DNA of 18,826 nucleotides from an uncultured Prochlorococcus sp. (GTDB lineage Bacteria; Cyanobacteriota; Cyanobacteriia; PCC-6307; Cyanobiaceae). Every line of letters starts with the position of its first letter. The stretch's first letter is position 1. The notes under the pieces were generated by a model. It was not told the DNA's origin, made no database searches, and saw only the letters and a list, made by a program, of their open reading frames with translations. The DNA is taken from positions 1 through 18,826 of the forward strand of contig CACGEL010000015.1 of the NCBI GenBank assembly GCA_902572065.1, written 5' to 3'. The position numbers and the translations under genes were made by a program. Shown piece by piece: positions 1 through 8,216 of this stretch.

Positions 1-492
1 TACTAAAAATTTTGTATTTTCTATATGGGCATTTGATTCATAAATTGGAATTATTCCACCAGTTATTGAAGAAGAATTATGGGTACATAATTCTAATAGT
101 GTGGAGAGGAAAGTACTTGTAGATGTTTTCCCATGGCTGCCTGCTACTGATAACGTTATGTAAGATCTCATTATCATCGAAAGAATTTCTGATCGGTGTT
201 TTATTAAAAAATTCTTTTTTTTGCAATAGCATAATTCTTCGTTCTCATTTTTGATTGCAGAACTAATGACACAATTGATTGTCTGATTTGGAAATTTTGA
301 AAGTACAAAATCAATATTATTTTTTATCTGAGAATCAAAAATTATTGCACCTAATTCTTTTAATTTTTCTGTCTCTTGATTTTTAACTAAGTCAGAGCCA
401 GAAACCGAATACCCTTTTTTTATTAATGCTATTGCGATTGCAGACATTCCAATACCACCGATGCCAATTAAATGAAAATGATCTTTATTCAT
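1..492 (-). CDS. murC: UDP-N-acetylmuramate--L-alanine ligase, N-terminal part (cut by window edge)
   Basis: Cytoplasmic peptidoglycan precursor enzyme that adds L-alanine to UDP-MurNAc using ATP. Only the first 164 codons are present; the frame is open to base 1, so the rest lies outside the window. The start is ATG at 492-490. Right after it comes HLIGIGGIGMSAIA, the glycine-rich Rossmann-type signature of the MurC N-terminal UDP-binding domain. Around residues 130-137 is GSHGKTST, the Mur-ligase ATP-binding P-loop. It is divergent from gap2, with 211 bp between the two starts. The ligase and C-terminal domains cannot be judged. MurC rather than MurD/E/F is favoured by the GIGGIGMS opening. 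Confidence 0.95.
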   Translation of the reverse strand, partial: MNKDHFHLIGIGGIGMSAIAIALIKKGYSVSGSDLVKNQETEKLKELGAIIFDSQIKNNIDFVLSKFPNQTINCVISSAIKNENEELCYCKKKNFLIKHRSEILSMIMRSYITLSVAGSHGKTSTSTFLSTLLELCTHNSSSITGGIIPIYESNAHIENTKFLV

Positions 493-639
493 TAAATTCT
501 TTTTTTAATTTTCATCTTTGACTTAAATTAAGATAACTTCTAAGTAATTATTTTGGTATTTATTTTTTACAAAAAAATTGATTTTATTTTATGAATTAAT
601 ACAAAAATAGAATTATTTGCTTAATAAATTAAAAAATAC

Positions 640-668
640 TACCTTTATTGCACAAAATTCTGTATGAT
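640..668 (+). promoter_or_regulatory. Candidate gap2 promoter
   Basis: In the 493-703 gap between murC and gap2, a TATGAT -10 hexamer lies at 663-668, about 35 bp upstream of the gap2 ATG. The -35 position (about 640-645) is poor. The gap2 leader would be roughly 28 nt and shows no clear Shine-Dalgarno. The rest of the gap is very AT-rich and I see no other structure in it. Confidence 0.35.
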
Positions 669-703
669 CAGCAACTTAGGTTAATCATTAGAAAATTTTA
701 GTT

Positions 704-1726
704 ATGACTTTGCGTGTTGCTATTAATGGGTTTGGCAGAATTGGTCGGAACTTCATGCGTTGTTGGCTTAGTAGAGGCTCTTATACCAATATTGAAGTAG
801 TTGGTATAAACGTAACTTCAGACCCTAAAACCAACGCTCACTTACTTAAATATGATTCAGTATTAGGACAATTGGATGGAGTAGACATTCAATATACTGA
901 TGACACTTTTGTAATTAACAATAAAACGATTAAGTGTTTCTCTGATAGAAATCCAATGAACTTACCTTGGAAAGATTGGGGAGTGGACTTGGTTATTGAA
1001 TCAACTGGGGTTTTCAATACTGATGTAGGAGCCAGCAAGCATCTTGAAGTTGGAGCTAAAAAAGTTATTCTTACTGCTCCTGGTAAAGGTGATGGTGTTG
1101 GTACTTATGTGGTAGGAGTAAATGCAGATCAGTACAAACATAGTGATTATGATATTTTGAGCAATGCTAGTTGTACTACAAACTGTTTAGCTCCAGTAGT
1201 TAAGGTGCTTGATCAAACTTTTGGAATTAATAAAGGATTGATGACAACAATTCATAGTTATACAGGTGATCAACGAATATTAGATAACAGTCATAGAGAT
1301 TTAAGAAGGGCTAGAGCCGCCGCGACAAATATTGTTCCTACTTCAACCGGTGCTGCTAAAGCAGTTGCTCTGGTTTACCCGGAGATGAAAGGTAAACTCA
1401 CTGGTATAGCAATGAGAGTACCTACCCCTAATGTTTCGGCTGTTGATTTCGTCTTTGAATCTTCAAAATCTGTTACCAGCGACGAAGTCAATAATGCGCT
1501 GAAAGAATCTTCTTTGGGATCAATGAAAGGAATTATTAAGTATGGTGATGAACCACTTGTTTCAAGCGATTATGCAGGAACTAATGAATCCTCAATAGTT
1601 GATAGCGATCTTACAATGTGTATAGGTGATAACCTTGTAAAAGTTCTTGCTTGGTATGACAACGAATGGGGTTACAGCCAAAGAGTTGTAGATTTAGCAG
1701 AAATAGTAGCTAAAAACTGGCAGTAA
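704..1726 (+). CDS. gap2: Glyceraldehyde-3-phosphate dehydrogenase, type 2 (Calvin cycle)
   Basis: Catalyses the reversible conversion of 1,3-bisphosphoglycerate to glyceraldehyde-3-phosphate with NAD(P)H. In cyanobacteria the gap2 form serves the Calvin cycle and gluconeogenesis. The 340 residues match the usual length. [10 protein letters not shown] (residues 8-17) is the dinucleotide-binding loop. [12 protein letters not shown] carries the catalytic Cys157, and His184 in [10 protein letters not shown] is the catalytic base. The C-terminal WYDNEWGYS signature is intact. The start is ATG at 704. The gene is convergent with thiL, its TAA at 1724-1726 directly abutting thiL's stop, so no separate terminator fits between them. 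Assignment to gap2 rather than gap1 rests on overall resemblance and gene order. Confidence 0.97.
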   Translation: MTLRVAINGFGRIGRNFMRCWLSRGSYTNIEVVGINVTSDPKTNAHLLKYDSVLGQLDGVDIQYTDDTFVINNKTIKCFSDRNPMNLPWKDWGVDLVIESTGVFNTDVGASKHLEVGAKKVILTAPGKGDGVGTYVVGVNADQYKHSDYDILSNASCTTNCLAPVVKVLDQTFGINKGLMTTIHSYTGDQRILDNSHRDLRRARAAATNIVPTSTGAAKAVALVYPEMKGKLTGIAMRVPTPNVSAVDFVFESSKSVTSDEVNNALKESSLGSMKGIIKYGDEPLVSSDYAGTNESSIVDSDLTMCIGDNLVKVLAWYDNEWGYSQRVVDLAEIVAKNWQ

Positions 1727-1729
1727 TTA
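1724..1729. other. Shared palindromic double stop (gap2/thiL)
   Basis: TAATTA is read as TAA on both strands. It ends gap2 on plus (1724-1726) and thiL on minus (1729-1727), leaving no intergenic base. Confidence 0.9.
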
Positions 1730-2713
1730 AAAGTGGGTAAAAGATTTATATTTTAGAAACTTATCATTTTTGAGATTTTTAAATTCAACAGAGGGAGTTC
1801 CCTCAGTAAAATATCCTATCTCTGAGATAGTATTATCTAAATTTATAAGATTCCTCGCCCATTTTGCTGGGAGAGAAAAAACTAGCTCATAATCTTCTCC
1901 ACCAAAAAAATAATATTTGTCCCATTCATCTCCTTGAGGCCAATTTTTGTGCTTAGGAATTTTTGTGTAGTCAACAACTGCCTTGCAATTGCTTTCAATT
2001 GATAAATCTTGTAATGCTTGAAATAAACCATCACTACTATCAGTACAACCAATTTTTTTAAAACTTTTATTAGGACGAGCATTTAGTAATTTTTTTAGAA
2101 ATTTAGGATTAAGCTTTGGTTTGCAGAATTGCTGTATGGACATATCTATTAATGTTTGTGTTAGATAAATATTTTTATCAAAACTTTTTTTACTTTTTAT
2201 CATTAATCCTAATTTGCTAAGGCCATGAAGTCCAGTTGTCATGATAATTTCTTTCGGTCTGCATGAGTTTCGTCGTAATTTTATTTCCCCTTGTCTTCCT
2301 ATAGCAGTCATAGAGATTACTTTCTCTTTTCCTACAGAGCAATCTCCTCCAAGAATTGATCCTCCAAAATGTTCTAAAGCTTGATTTATGCCCTTATATA
2401 AATCTTTAATCCAATTCCAATCTGTTTTAGGTGGAACTACTAAACCAATATTAACTCCTATGATTTTGTCGCAACCACTTGAGATTAAGTCGGATACGTT
2501 ACAGGCGACAGCTTTCCATCCTATGTCTAAGGCGGAAATCGTTTCATTACTAAAATGCACATTTTCAACTAATGAATCATTGTTAATTAAAAGGTCTTTA
2601 TTTGCGGTTTTAATGAATGCACAATCATCAGAAATTTGATTTTTAGGCATAAATTCGGAAAGCCTTTTTATTAGTTCCTTCTCGCCAATATCTTCTAATG
2701 GTTCTTTATGCAT
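1727..2713 (-). CDS. thiL: Thiamine-monophosphate kinase
   Basis: Phosphorylates thiamine monophosphate to thiamine diphosphate with ATP, the last step of thiamine cofactor synthesis, in the cytoplasm. The 328 aa are normal for the PurM/ThiL superfamily. Visible metal and nucleotide motifs are SDDCAF (28-33), NNDSLVENVHF (about 44-54), NVSDL (Asp75), SILGGDCSVGKE (119-130) and GGEDYELVF near residue 272. ATG at 2713-2711 overlaps the end of the upstream cyclophilin gene by 8 bp, so the two are probably co-transcribed and translationally coupled. The 3' end meets gap2 with no gap. Some family-typical residues are changed, for example GGDCS where GGDT is common, but no key acidic residue is obviously lost. 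Confidence 0.93.
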   Translation of the reverse strand: MHKEPLEDIGEKELIKRLSEFMPKNQISDDCAFIKTANKDLLINNDSLVENVHFSNETISALDIGWKAVACNVSDLISSGCDKIIGVNIGLVVPPKTDWNWIKDLYKGINQALEHFGGSILGGDCSVGKEKVISMTAIGRQGEIKLRRNSCRPKEIIMTTGLHGLSKLGLMIKSKKSFDKNIYLTQTLIDMSIQQFCKPKLNPKFLKKLLNARPNKSFKKIGCTDSSDGLFQALQDLSIESNCKAVVDYTKIPKHKNWPQGDEWDKYYFFGGEDYELVFSLPAKWARNLINLDNTISEIGYFTEGTPSVEFKNLKNDKFLKYKSFTHF

Positions 2714-3797
2714 TTAATCTAAGTTTATCAATTCCGCTAAGCACATCTATAGAGATAATTTTGTCATCTTTTGTCAGTTCCTCTAAAACTTCAAAACCTT
2801 CTATGACATAACCAAATGCGGCATTCCTTCCATCAATTAAATTTCTTCCAGCAGGATTAAGCTCTGCCTCATACAAAAAGAAGAAAAATTGAGATGATCC
2901 ATCATTAACTTCTGTACTTGAATGGGACCATCCTAAGGTCCCAAGTGTTGCAAATGGCAAAGTTGGGGTTTCTGTATAAAGACCTAATTCTTCGAAGGTT
3001 TCGTTATACAAAGTCTCAGGTTCGTCAGGTATTCTTATCTCTAAAGGGACATGTCTCTCTAAATTTGTTTCGGGATCTATGTATCCAATTTCATCACCAA
3101 CAGGATCACCAGTTTGAAGAACAAAAAACTCTTCTGCTCTATTAATCGGCAAGTTATTATAGAAATTTTTTGAAGATAAGTCTATAAATGCACCAGCAGT
3201 AAGAGGCGCATTAAATCCATCTATAATGGCTAGCATGTCTCCTTTGGAAGTCTTTATATTAACTTTCGCTCTGCCAAGTAATCTAGGAAGATCGTCATAT
3301 TCGCTTGGAATAGAGTGGGGAAATTCACTGGGTAAAAAATATTCTTCTAATCCTCCTATCTTATCTAGGGCTTCTTTTCTAGTTGAGATGAATGAATATT
3401 TATCTTTTAATTTTGATTGATCTTGAAGATGATCAAAATCATTTTTAAGATCTAACAATGTTGATTCTGCTATTTTTTGTTTTTCACTTGGTAATTCCTC
3501 AATAATTCGACTCTTATATTTTTTTAGTAAAGATTGACATTTTGTAACAGTTTTTGAAAGTGCTGGCCATCTTCCTCCTCTTACGAGGTCGCTTGTTTCC
3601 TCTAACTTATGTTGAATTTCTTGGAGCTCAAATTGCTTGATGGGGAGTGCATTTCTCAGGATGGCATTAGGGTCTTTTACAGCATTTCCTGTAGGTAAAT
3701 CAGCTAATACTTGTGTTGGGTTTAAGAAGAAAAGTTGCACTAAAAGTAATATTGGCAACAAATAATTTTTGTTCTGATTTGATAAGAAGTTTTGCAT
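2706..3797 (-). CDS. Secreted cyclophilin-type peptidyl-prolyl isomerase, CYP38/TLP38-like
   Basis: A 363-aa protein with an N-terminal signal peptide: a hydrophobic stretch at about residues 12-29, then VLA-D with likely cleavage after Ala32. It should act in the thylakoid lumen or periplasm. Residues about 43-175 form a charged helical region. Residues about 177-360 form a divergent cyclophilin domain: [14 protein letters not shown] (218-231) corresponds to the FHRxxxxFMxQGGD block with Arg220 kept, and SSQFFFFL (301-308) corresponds to GSQFFI. This layout matches plant CYP38/TLP38, which assists photosystem II assembly and may not be an active isomerase; the same role here is inferred. It is divergent from efp with only 43 bp between starts, and thiL follows with an 8-bp overlap. 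Confidence 0.88.
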   Translation of the reverse strand: MQNFLSNQNKNYLLPILLLVQLFFLNPTQVLADLPTGNAVKDPNAILRNALPIKQFELQEIQHKLEETSDLVRGGRWPALSKTVTKCQSLLKKYKSRIIEELPSEKQKIAESTLLDLKNDFDHLQDQSKLKDKYSFISTRKEALDKIGGLEEYFLPSEFPHSIPSEYDDLPRLLGRAKVNIKTSKGDMLAIIDGFNAPLTAGAFIDLSSKNFYNNLPINRAEEFFVLQTGDPVGDEIGYIDPETNLERHVPLEIRIPDEPETLYNETFEELGLYTETPTLPFATLGTLGWSHSSTEVNDGSSQFFFFLYEAELNPAGRNLIDGRNAAFGYVIEGFEVLEELTKDDKIISIDVLSGIDKLRLNA

Positions 3798-3819
3798 AGC
3801 ACTCTTACAGGTTTATGAT
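3792..3819 (+). promoter_or_regulatory. Probable efp promoter overlapping the cyclophilin start codon
   Basis: TTGCAT at 3792-3797 and TATGAT at 3814-3819 are separated by 16 bp, a good sigma-70-type arrangement. Transcription would start near 3826 and give a leader of about 15 nt with AGGA directly before the efp ATG at 3841. The -35 hexamer includes the minus-strand ATG of the cyclophilin gene (3797-3795). Confidence 0.5.
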
Positions 3820-3840
3820 CCTTGGGGATGTAATACAGGA

Positions 3841-4401
3841 ATGATTTCCAGTAACGATTTTCGCACAGGTACCACCATCGAGTTAGATGGACAAGTTTGG
3901 CGTGTTGTAGAATTTCTACATGTTAAGCCTGGTAAAGGTTCTGCATTTGTGCGAACAAAATTAAAATCAGTTCGAAATGGTAATTTAGTCGAAAAAACTT
4001 TTCGAGCTGGAGAATCAGTACAACAAGCTGTACTTGAAAAGTCTAACCTGCAACATACTTATCTGGAGTCAGGTGATTATGTTTTCATGGATATGAACAG
4101 TTTTGAAGAAACAAGACTGTCTTCTGATCAAATAGGCAGAGGCTCAAAGTATTTAAAAGAAGGTATGGAGGTTAATGTGATTTTTTACAAAGATGAAGTT
4201 TTAGAAGTTGAACTTCCTATTTCTATAACCTTAAAGGTTACAGAAACAGATCCAGGAGTTAAGGGAGATACTGCAAGTGGGGGTACTAAACCAGCTATCC
4301 TAGAAACAGGTGCCCAAGTTATGGTTCCTTTATTTATTTCAGAAGGAGAAATGATTAAAGTTGATACCCGTAACGATAGTTATCTTGGACGTGAAAACTA
4401 A
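3841..4401 (+). CDS. efp: Translation elongation factor P
   Basis: Binds the ribosome between the P and E sites and relieves stalling at consecutive prolines. The 186 aa cover all three beta-barrel domains. [14 protein letters not shown] (27-40) is the domain I loop, with Lys32 at the tip that is post-translationally modified in many bacteria. No EpmA- or EarP-like modifying enzyme is visible here, so the state of Lys32 is unknown. The C-terminal [12 protein letters not shown] is the family signature. ATG at 3841 is preceded directly by AGGA. The TAA stop (4399-4401) overlaps the accB start by one base (TAATG), consistent with an efp-accB operon, an arrangement I associate with cyanobacteria. 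Confidence 0.97.
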   Translation: MISSNDFRTGTTIELDGQVWRVVEFLHVKPGKGSAFVRTKLKSVRNGNLVEKTFRAGESVQQAVLEKSNLQHTYLESGDYVFMDMNSFEETRLSSDQIGRGSKYLKEGMEVNVIFYKDEVLEVELPISITLKVTETDPGVKGDTASGGTKPAILETGAQVMVPLFISEGEMIKVDTRNDSYLGREN

Positions 4402-4907
4402 TGGCTATGAAATTAGATCATGATGACTTAGATCGCTTAATAGAAAAAATTTCTACTAGTGATATTCAAGAATTTTCTCTAGAAGGAGAAGATTTTAAAC
4501 TTGAAATAAAAAGAAACCTGTTTGATCAGAATTATTCAAATAACAATTCAACATCAAACAATTCTTCTGAAAAGCAGATAACAGTCGCTCAAGTAGCCCC
4601 AGCAGATAATATTTCTTTGTCAAGCAACTCTGAAGCTTCTCAGGTTGCCCCTCCAGGGCGCTCAGACCTTGCGGACATTACTTCTCCCATGGTTGGAACA
4701 TTTTATAGGGCTGCAGCCCCAGGAGAGGACCCTTTCGTGGAATTAGGCAGTAAAATAAAAGTTGGCCAAACAATTTGTATACTTGAAGCTATGAAGCTAA
4801 TGAACGAGATTGAATCAGAGTTTAACGCTGAAATTGTAGAAATACTTGTTGAGAATGGCACACCAGTAGAGTTTGGACAAGTATTAATGCGCGTTAAACA
4901 GTCTTGA
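4401..4907 (+). CDS. accB: Biotin carboxyl carrier protein of acetyl-CoA carboxylase
   Basis: Carries biotin between the biotin carboxylase and carboxyltransferase parts of acetyl-CoA carboxylase, the first committed step of fatty acid synthesis. 168 aa: a helical N-terminus, a Ser/Asn/Pro/Ala-rich linker (about 45-85), then the biotinyl domain (about 90-167). The biotin attachment site is EAMKLMNE, with Lys132 as the acceptor. The first ATG (4401) overlaps the efp stop as TAATG; a second in-frame ATG at 4407 would give a start MKLDHDDL and is an equally possible initiation site. The last 24 bp overlap the 3' end of pdxA on the opposite strand. Confidence 0.96.
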   Translation: MAMKLDHDDLDRLIEKISTSDIQEFSLEGEDFKLEIKRNLFDQNYSNNNSTSNNSSEKQITVAQVAPADNISLSSNSEASQVAPPGRSDLADITSPMVGTFYRAAAPGEDPFVELGSKIKVGQTICILEAMKLMNEIESEFNAEIVEILVENGTPVEFGQVLMRVKQS

Positions 4908-5924
4908 ATTTTTGGTTAAATCAATAGCTGTTTTTATTGCTTCAACCATGCTTTGAGATTGTGCTAAACCTTTGCCTGCAATATCAAATCCTGTTCCATG
5001 ATCTGGAGATGTTCTTATGAAAGGTAAACCTAAGGTCGTATTGACTGAGTAATTAAGCGCTATAACTTTAATTGGAATTAATCCTTGATCATGATACATA
5101 GCTAGAATCCCATCATGTTTTGCAGCTGTTTTTTCTCTCCAAGCTTTTGCTGATGAATTCCAACAAGTATCAGGAGAAATTGGCCCTACTAATTTTACTC
5201 CCTCATTTTTTCTGATCCAGTTATGTACAGCATTATTGATCCAATCCTTTTCTTCTCTTCCTAATATTCCTTCTTCACCAGCATGAGGATTTAACCCAGC
5301 AACTTTTAGAAAAGGTTTGTTAACGTAATTCTTGCAAAATTCAAAAAGCAAATCTAATTTTGAATGAATTAGTTTTGGTGATAATTGTTTTGGTACTTCG
5401 CATAGAGGTATATGAGTAGTCGCTAATAATGTATTAAATCTCCAATTAGTTATTGGAGATTTAGCGGTAAATAACATGCCAACATTATTAGCTTGACAAG
5501 ATTCTGCCAATAATTCTGTTTGTCCTGAATAATTATGACCTGCTAGAGCCCATGACTTTTTACAAATAGGTCCAGTAACTAAAGCTGCATTTGGATATTG
5601 TTGTACAATTTCAATAGCTTTTTTTAAATAAAAAAAACTTGCATTCCCATGACTCTTTTTTGGTTTATTGATTTCAAAAGGAATTTTAATATCATATATT
5701 TTGTAATTGCTTGGATCTATAATATTTTCGACTCCTAAAGATTTAAGATTCTTATATGTATTTTCTAAGTTTATTTGTGATCCAACAATCAAAATATCAA
5801 TATTATTTGGAATTTCTTTTGAAAAAAGAGCTTTTAAAATAATTTCAGGTCCGATACCTGAATCATCTCCGACGCTAATGATAACTTTAAATTTTTCATC
5901 AGTAGGATTAAATTTTTTACTCAT
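4884..5924 (-). CDS. pdxA: 4-hydroxythreonine-4-phosphate dehydrogenase
   Basis: NAD-dependent oxidation of 4-phosphohydroxy-L-threonine in the DXP-dependent route to pyridoxal phosphate. 346 aa, slightly longer than the usual 330 or so. The three metal-binding histidines fit His171 (ATTHIPL), His214 (GLNPHAGEEG) and His278 (YHDQGLIPIK). The signature near the start reads GDDSGIGPE where GDPAGIGPE is common, so the Pro is lost but the GIGPE core is kept. PDHGTGFDIAGKG lies near the C-terminus. It is convergent with accB and shares 24 bp, so the final codons of both genes are constrained on both strands. The epimerase-like gene lies 89 bp upstream on the same strand and may be co-transcribed. 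Confidence 0.95.
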   Translation of the reverse strand: MSKKFNPTDEKFKVIISVGDDSGIGPEIILKALFSKEIPNNIDILIVGSQINLENTYKNLKSLGVENIIDPSNYKIYDIKIPFEINKPKKSHGNASFFYLKKAIEIVQQYPNAALVTGPICKKSWALAGHNYSGQTELLAESCQANNVGMLFTAKSPITNWRFNTLLATTHIPLCEVPKQLSPKLIHSKLDLLFEFCKNYVNKPFLKVAGLNPHAGEEGILGREEKDWINNAVHNWIRKNEGVKLVGPISPDTCWNSSAKAWREKTAAKHDGILAMYHDQGLIPIKVIALNYSVNTTLGLPFIRTSPDHGTGFDIAGKGLAQSQSMVEAIKTAIDLTKNSRLFNAH

Positions 5925-6013
5925 AATAAAATTTTAATTGTGGAAAATGAAAGTTTTCATATTCTTTTAAAAAGTTTGATTTATAATATATTTAATTAAA
6001 TCAGTATTATTAT

Positions 6014-6895
6014 TTATTTAATATTGATAAGACAGTTTTTTAAGCCTTCTTGATAGTTTTTATAAATAAGTTTATATCCTAATTTTTTACATAATAATCT
6101 ATTTGAAACTCTTCTATTTTCTAACCAAAATGATTGTGCTATTGGAGATAAATCTTTTTTAGCTTCTTCAAATAATATTGTTTTAGGCATCTTTAATCCA
6201 AGCAATTGGTAGCCAAATCTTATAACTTCAATTTGCGAGCAGGGCTCATCATCAGCGATGTTAATGATTTGGTGGAAATCTAGTTTATTTTTATTTTTTA
6301 TTAAGTAAATAATAGCATTTGTGATATCAGCAACATGTATTCTAGAAAAAACTTGATTATCTTTTTGAATTACTTTGATCTTTTTAGTTTTAATAGCTTC
6401 TAAAGTTGACCTTCCTGGACCATAAATACCTGGCAACCTGAAAATTTGTAGTGGTAAATTGGAATTAATCCATTCTTTTTCACAATTTAATCGTCTTTGA
6501 CTCCTTTCTTGGAAAGGATTGGGTTGATCTTGTTCAGAAACCCATTCACCATAAGTATTGCCATAAACTCCAGTTGTAGAAAGATATCCAACCCACTTTA
6601 GAGATATATTACTTATTTTATTTTTGAGACTTTTTAATACTGGGTCTTTACCATTTTTATCTGGCGGTATGCAACTAAGAATATGCGTTACTCCTTCAAA
6701 TATTGAATCTCTAGGTATTGAATTATTTTCGCTATTAAAAATAAAACTATTGGGGTCATTATTTACTGTTCGAGAACTTGTTAATGCTATGCAGCCCAGT
6801 TTTCTGATTGATTTTGCAAAATAGTCTCCGCTAAAACCTCCTCCAAACACTAGAAATTTATCTTTAAATGTAAGTGGGCTTGCAAAATTGTTCAT
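6014..6895 (-). CDS. NAD(P)-binding epimerase/dehydratase-like protein (extended SDR fold)
   Basis: 293 aa with an N-terminal Rossmann motif FGGGFSGDYFA (17-27), close to the GxxGxxG of extended short-chain dehydrogenases. The middle segment GYLSTTGVYGNTYGEW matches the SxxxVYG region of nucleotide-sugar epimerases, and IFRLPGIYGPGRS matches the RxxxxYGPG block of that family. The usual YxxxK pair is not plain, because Tyr in VYG is followed by a shifted lysine/arginine region, so catalysis is uncertain. The substrate is unknown. It lies upstream of pdxA on the same strand, with 89 bp between them. The ATG at 6895-6893 is 37 bp from a divergent small gene. No signal peptide or membrane segment is seen, so it is probably cytoplasmic. 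Confidence 0.78.
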   Translation of the reverse strand: MNNFASPLTFKDKFLVFGGGFSGDYFAKSIRKLGCIALTSSRTVNNDPNSFIFNSENNSIPRDSIFEGVTHILSCIPPDKNGKDPVLKSLKNKISNISLKWVGYLSTTGVYGNTYGEWVSEQDQPNPFQERSQRRLNCEKEWINSNLPLQIFRLPGIYGPGRSTLEAIKTKKIKVIQKDNQVFSRIHVADITNAIIYLIKNKNKLDFHQIINIADDEPCSQIEVIRFGYQLLGLKMPKTILFEEAKKDLSPIAQSFWLENRRVSNRLLCKKLGYKLIYKNYQEGLKNCLINIK

Positions 6896-6932
6896 TAAGT
6901 ATTAAAACTAGTACATATGTATTGTTAGAAAA

Positions 6933-7169
6933 ATGCAAGTTTTAAGGCATTCTGAGCTAAAACTAAAGAGAGCTAGTTTTGATGATTCAACTTATCAAGT
7001 TAAAGAAAAATTAAACAATTCAAAATTTGGTTTAGATTTTAAATTCTATCAAAAATTATTTCTAATACTTACAGCATCTTGTATATTTTTAATATTTCCC
7101 GAATCACCAAAAGATTCAGAAATTTTATGTAAAAAATATTATTCTGCAGAAGCATGTATTGTTTGGTAA
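6933..7169 (+). CDS. Small single-pass membrane protein of unknown function (78 aa)
   Basis: I do not recognise the family. The N-terminal 38 residues are charged and basic. One hydrophobic helix spans about residues 40-56. A short C-terminal tail follows with Cys66 and Cys75, spaced so that they could form a disulfide or bind a ligand. Such small one-helix proteins are common in picocyanobacteria. It is divergent from the epimerase (37 bp) and convergent with the HNH gene, their stops forming the palindrome TAATTA at 7167-7172. A protein-like composition and the exact tail-to-tail fit argue that it is a real gene. Confidence 0.65.
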   Translation: MQVLRHSELKLKRASFDDSTYQVKEKLNNSKFGLDFKFYQKLFLILTASCIFLIFPESPKDSEILCKKYYSAEACIVW

Positions 7170-7565
7170 TTAAGCTGCATTATATTCATTATCATTTACT
7201 TTATAATCTTTATTTTTTGAGCTAGGTTTGACCCATTGTAATAATCTAATAGCTAATCTTAAATCACCATCTAACCAGGCTCTAATAGCCATAGCTCTTC
7301 TTGGATCATAAAATTTTTGTTTTCGGTACCAATACAAGGCATTATCATCTGATTTGTCACCGTTACATGATAAACATGCTGGAACGCAATTTTCCGTTGT
7401 ACTGACTCCTCCTTGGCTTCTGGGAATCACATGGTCAATCGATTCTGAAGGTTTTCCACAATATATGCAACTTTTTCCTGTAAATCTATGAATTGATTTC
7501 CGCCATTGTCTTAATCTGAATTTAGGACATAAATCTTCCAAAAAGATCGCATCATTAATATGCAT
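7170..7565 (-). CDS. HNH endonuclease family protein
   Basis: 131 aa with a complete HNH/McrA-type zinc-finger nuclease motif. Cys33-x2-Cys36 (CIYCG) is the first zinc pair. DHVIPRSQGG (44-53) holds the Asp-His catalytic pair. Asn59 and the second pair CLSCNGDKSDD (Cys64, Cys67, Asn68) complete the finger. The C-terminal part WYRKQKFYDPRRAMAIRAW is basic and aromatic, and in cyanobacterial members this region is conserved; its role is unknown. The substrate is not known, and nothing nearby marks it as part of a restriction system or an intron. The ATG is at 7565-7563. The stop abuts that of the upstream small gene with no gap. Confidence 0.88.
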   Translation of the reverse strand: MHINDAIFLEDLCPKFRLRQWRKSIHRFTGKSCIYCGKPSESIDHVIPRSQGGVSTTENCVPACLSCNGDKSDDNALYWYRKQKFYDPRRAMAIRAWLDGDLRLAIRLLQWVKPSSKNKDYKVNDNEYNAA

Positions 7566-7575
7566 TCAGATTATT

Positions 7576-7722
7576 TAATTACATTTAATATTGCCCGATT
7601 TATTATAAAAGTCAACAGAAGGTTTATTATTTTATAAACATTATATTTGTTAAGTAAAATATATTTTATGTATACAATTATACTTTATAAATAATATTTA
7701 ACTTATTAGCTAAATGTAATTA
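7576..7722. repeat. 12-bp inverted repeat pair bracketing the HNH upstream gap
   Basis: TAATTACATTTA at 7576-7587 is perfectly inverted as TAAATGTAATTA at 7711-7722, with 123 bp between. The interval 7566-7739 is extremely AT-rich and has no convincing gene. The pair could form a long-range stem, mark the ends of a small element, or arise by chance in this composition. Confidence 0.35.
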
Positions 7723-7739
7723 TTTATACTTTTTTATAA

Positions 7740-8159
7740 TTAATAACTATATCTATCAAATGTTTCTTCAGAGTATTTTTTATTTGCTTTTTCTTTTAAA
7801 AGTTCTTCTTCTTTTCTTTTCTTTTCTTTTCTATTGTTTTCCATTTGTAGTTTTCTGTCAGGATAAAGTTGATCTAAATATTCAACACAAAAAGCGAATT
7901 TATCCCTTTCTCGTACGACTGTTTCAACAATTTGACCGGCGGCTTGGTTTGGTGAGGTCTTGAAAAGCCCCCCTTTTTGTTTTTTAATATAACTGTAAGC
8001 AGCATCCCAACTGCTTTCATGATCATTTCCACCGTCTCGCATAGTACAAAATATTTCTGCTCCAAATGAACCTGCGCTTGCTTTTGGTATAAATAATAGT
8101 GTTGGAACAAATATCGCAACTATAGGTAAAAATAATTTTACCTTTATGTCTCCTTTCAT
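7740..8159 (-). CDS. Secreted hypothetical protein with a charged C-terminal helix (139 aa)
   Basis: Family not recognised with confidence. A classical signal peptide covers residues 1-29: a basic start, a hydrophobic core LFLPIVAIFVPTLLF, then KASA with cleavage expected before Gly30. The mature part has two cysteines (Cys38, Cys91) that could pair in the periplasm or lumen, and a central region rich in aromatic residues. From residue 105 to about 131 it is a Lys/Glu-rich, probably helical or coiled-coil tail. The tail is encoded across a tandem CTTTT repeat (plus-strand sense, 7811-7830). The ATG at 8159-8157 follows a run of A on the coding strand with no Shine-Dalgarno. It lies 57 bp downstream of the AbrB-like gene on the same strand, so the two may share a transcript. 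Confidence 0.75.
   Translation of the reverse strand: MKGDIKVKLFLPIVAIFVPTLLFIPKASAGSFGAEIFCTMRDGGNDHESSWDAAYSYIKKQKGGLFKTSPNQAAGQIVETVVRERDKFAFCVEYLDQLYPDRKLQMENNRKEKKRKEEELLKEKANKKYSEETFDRYSY
7811..7830. repeat. Pentanucleotide tandem repeat (CTTTT)x4 inside a coding region
   Basis: Four perfect CTTTT units, read AAAAG on the coding minus strand, followed by CTA. They lie in the part of the 139-aa protein that encodes the Lys/Glu-rich tail. Gain or loss of one 5-bp unit would shift the frame. Confidence 0.85.
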
Positions 8160-8216
8160 TTTTTTTTTAATTGACTATTTAAAAATATCTTTTATTTTGG
8201 TTATGTCTAGAGATCT

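Noticed and set aside
6014..6895. Confident naming of the SDR-like gene as a specific sugar epimerase
   Set aside because: The Rossmann motif and VYG/YGPG blocks are clear, but the catalytic YxxxK pair is not, and the neighbours give no sugar pathway.
8144..8159. Alternative downstream start for the 139-aa secreted protein using the internal AAAGGAG
   Set aside because: The motif is only two bases from an ATA codon and no ATG, GTG or TTG follows in frame before the signal-peptide core; the ATG at 8159 gives a normal signal peptide.
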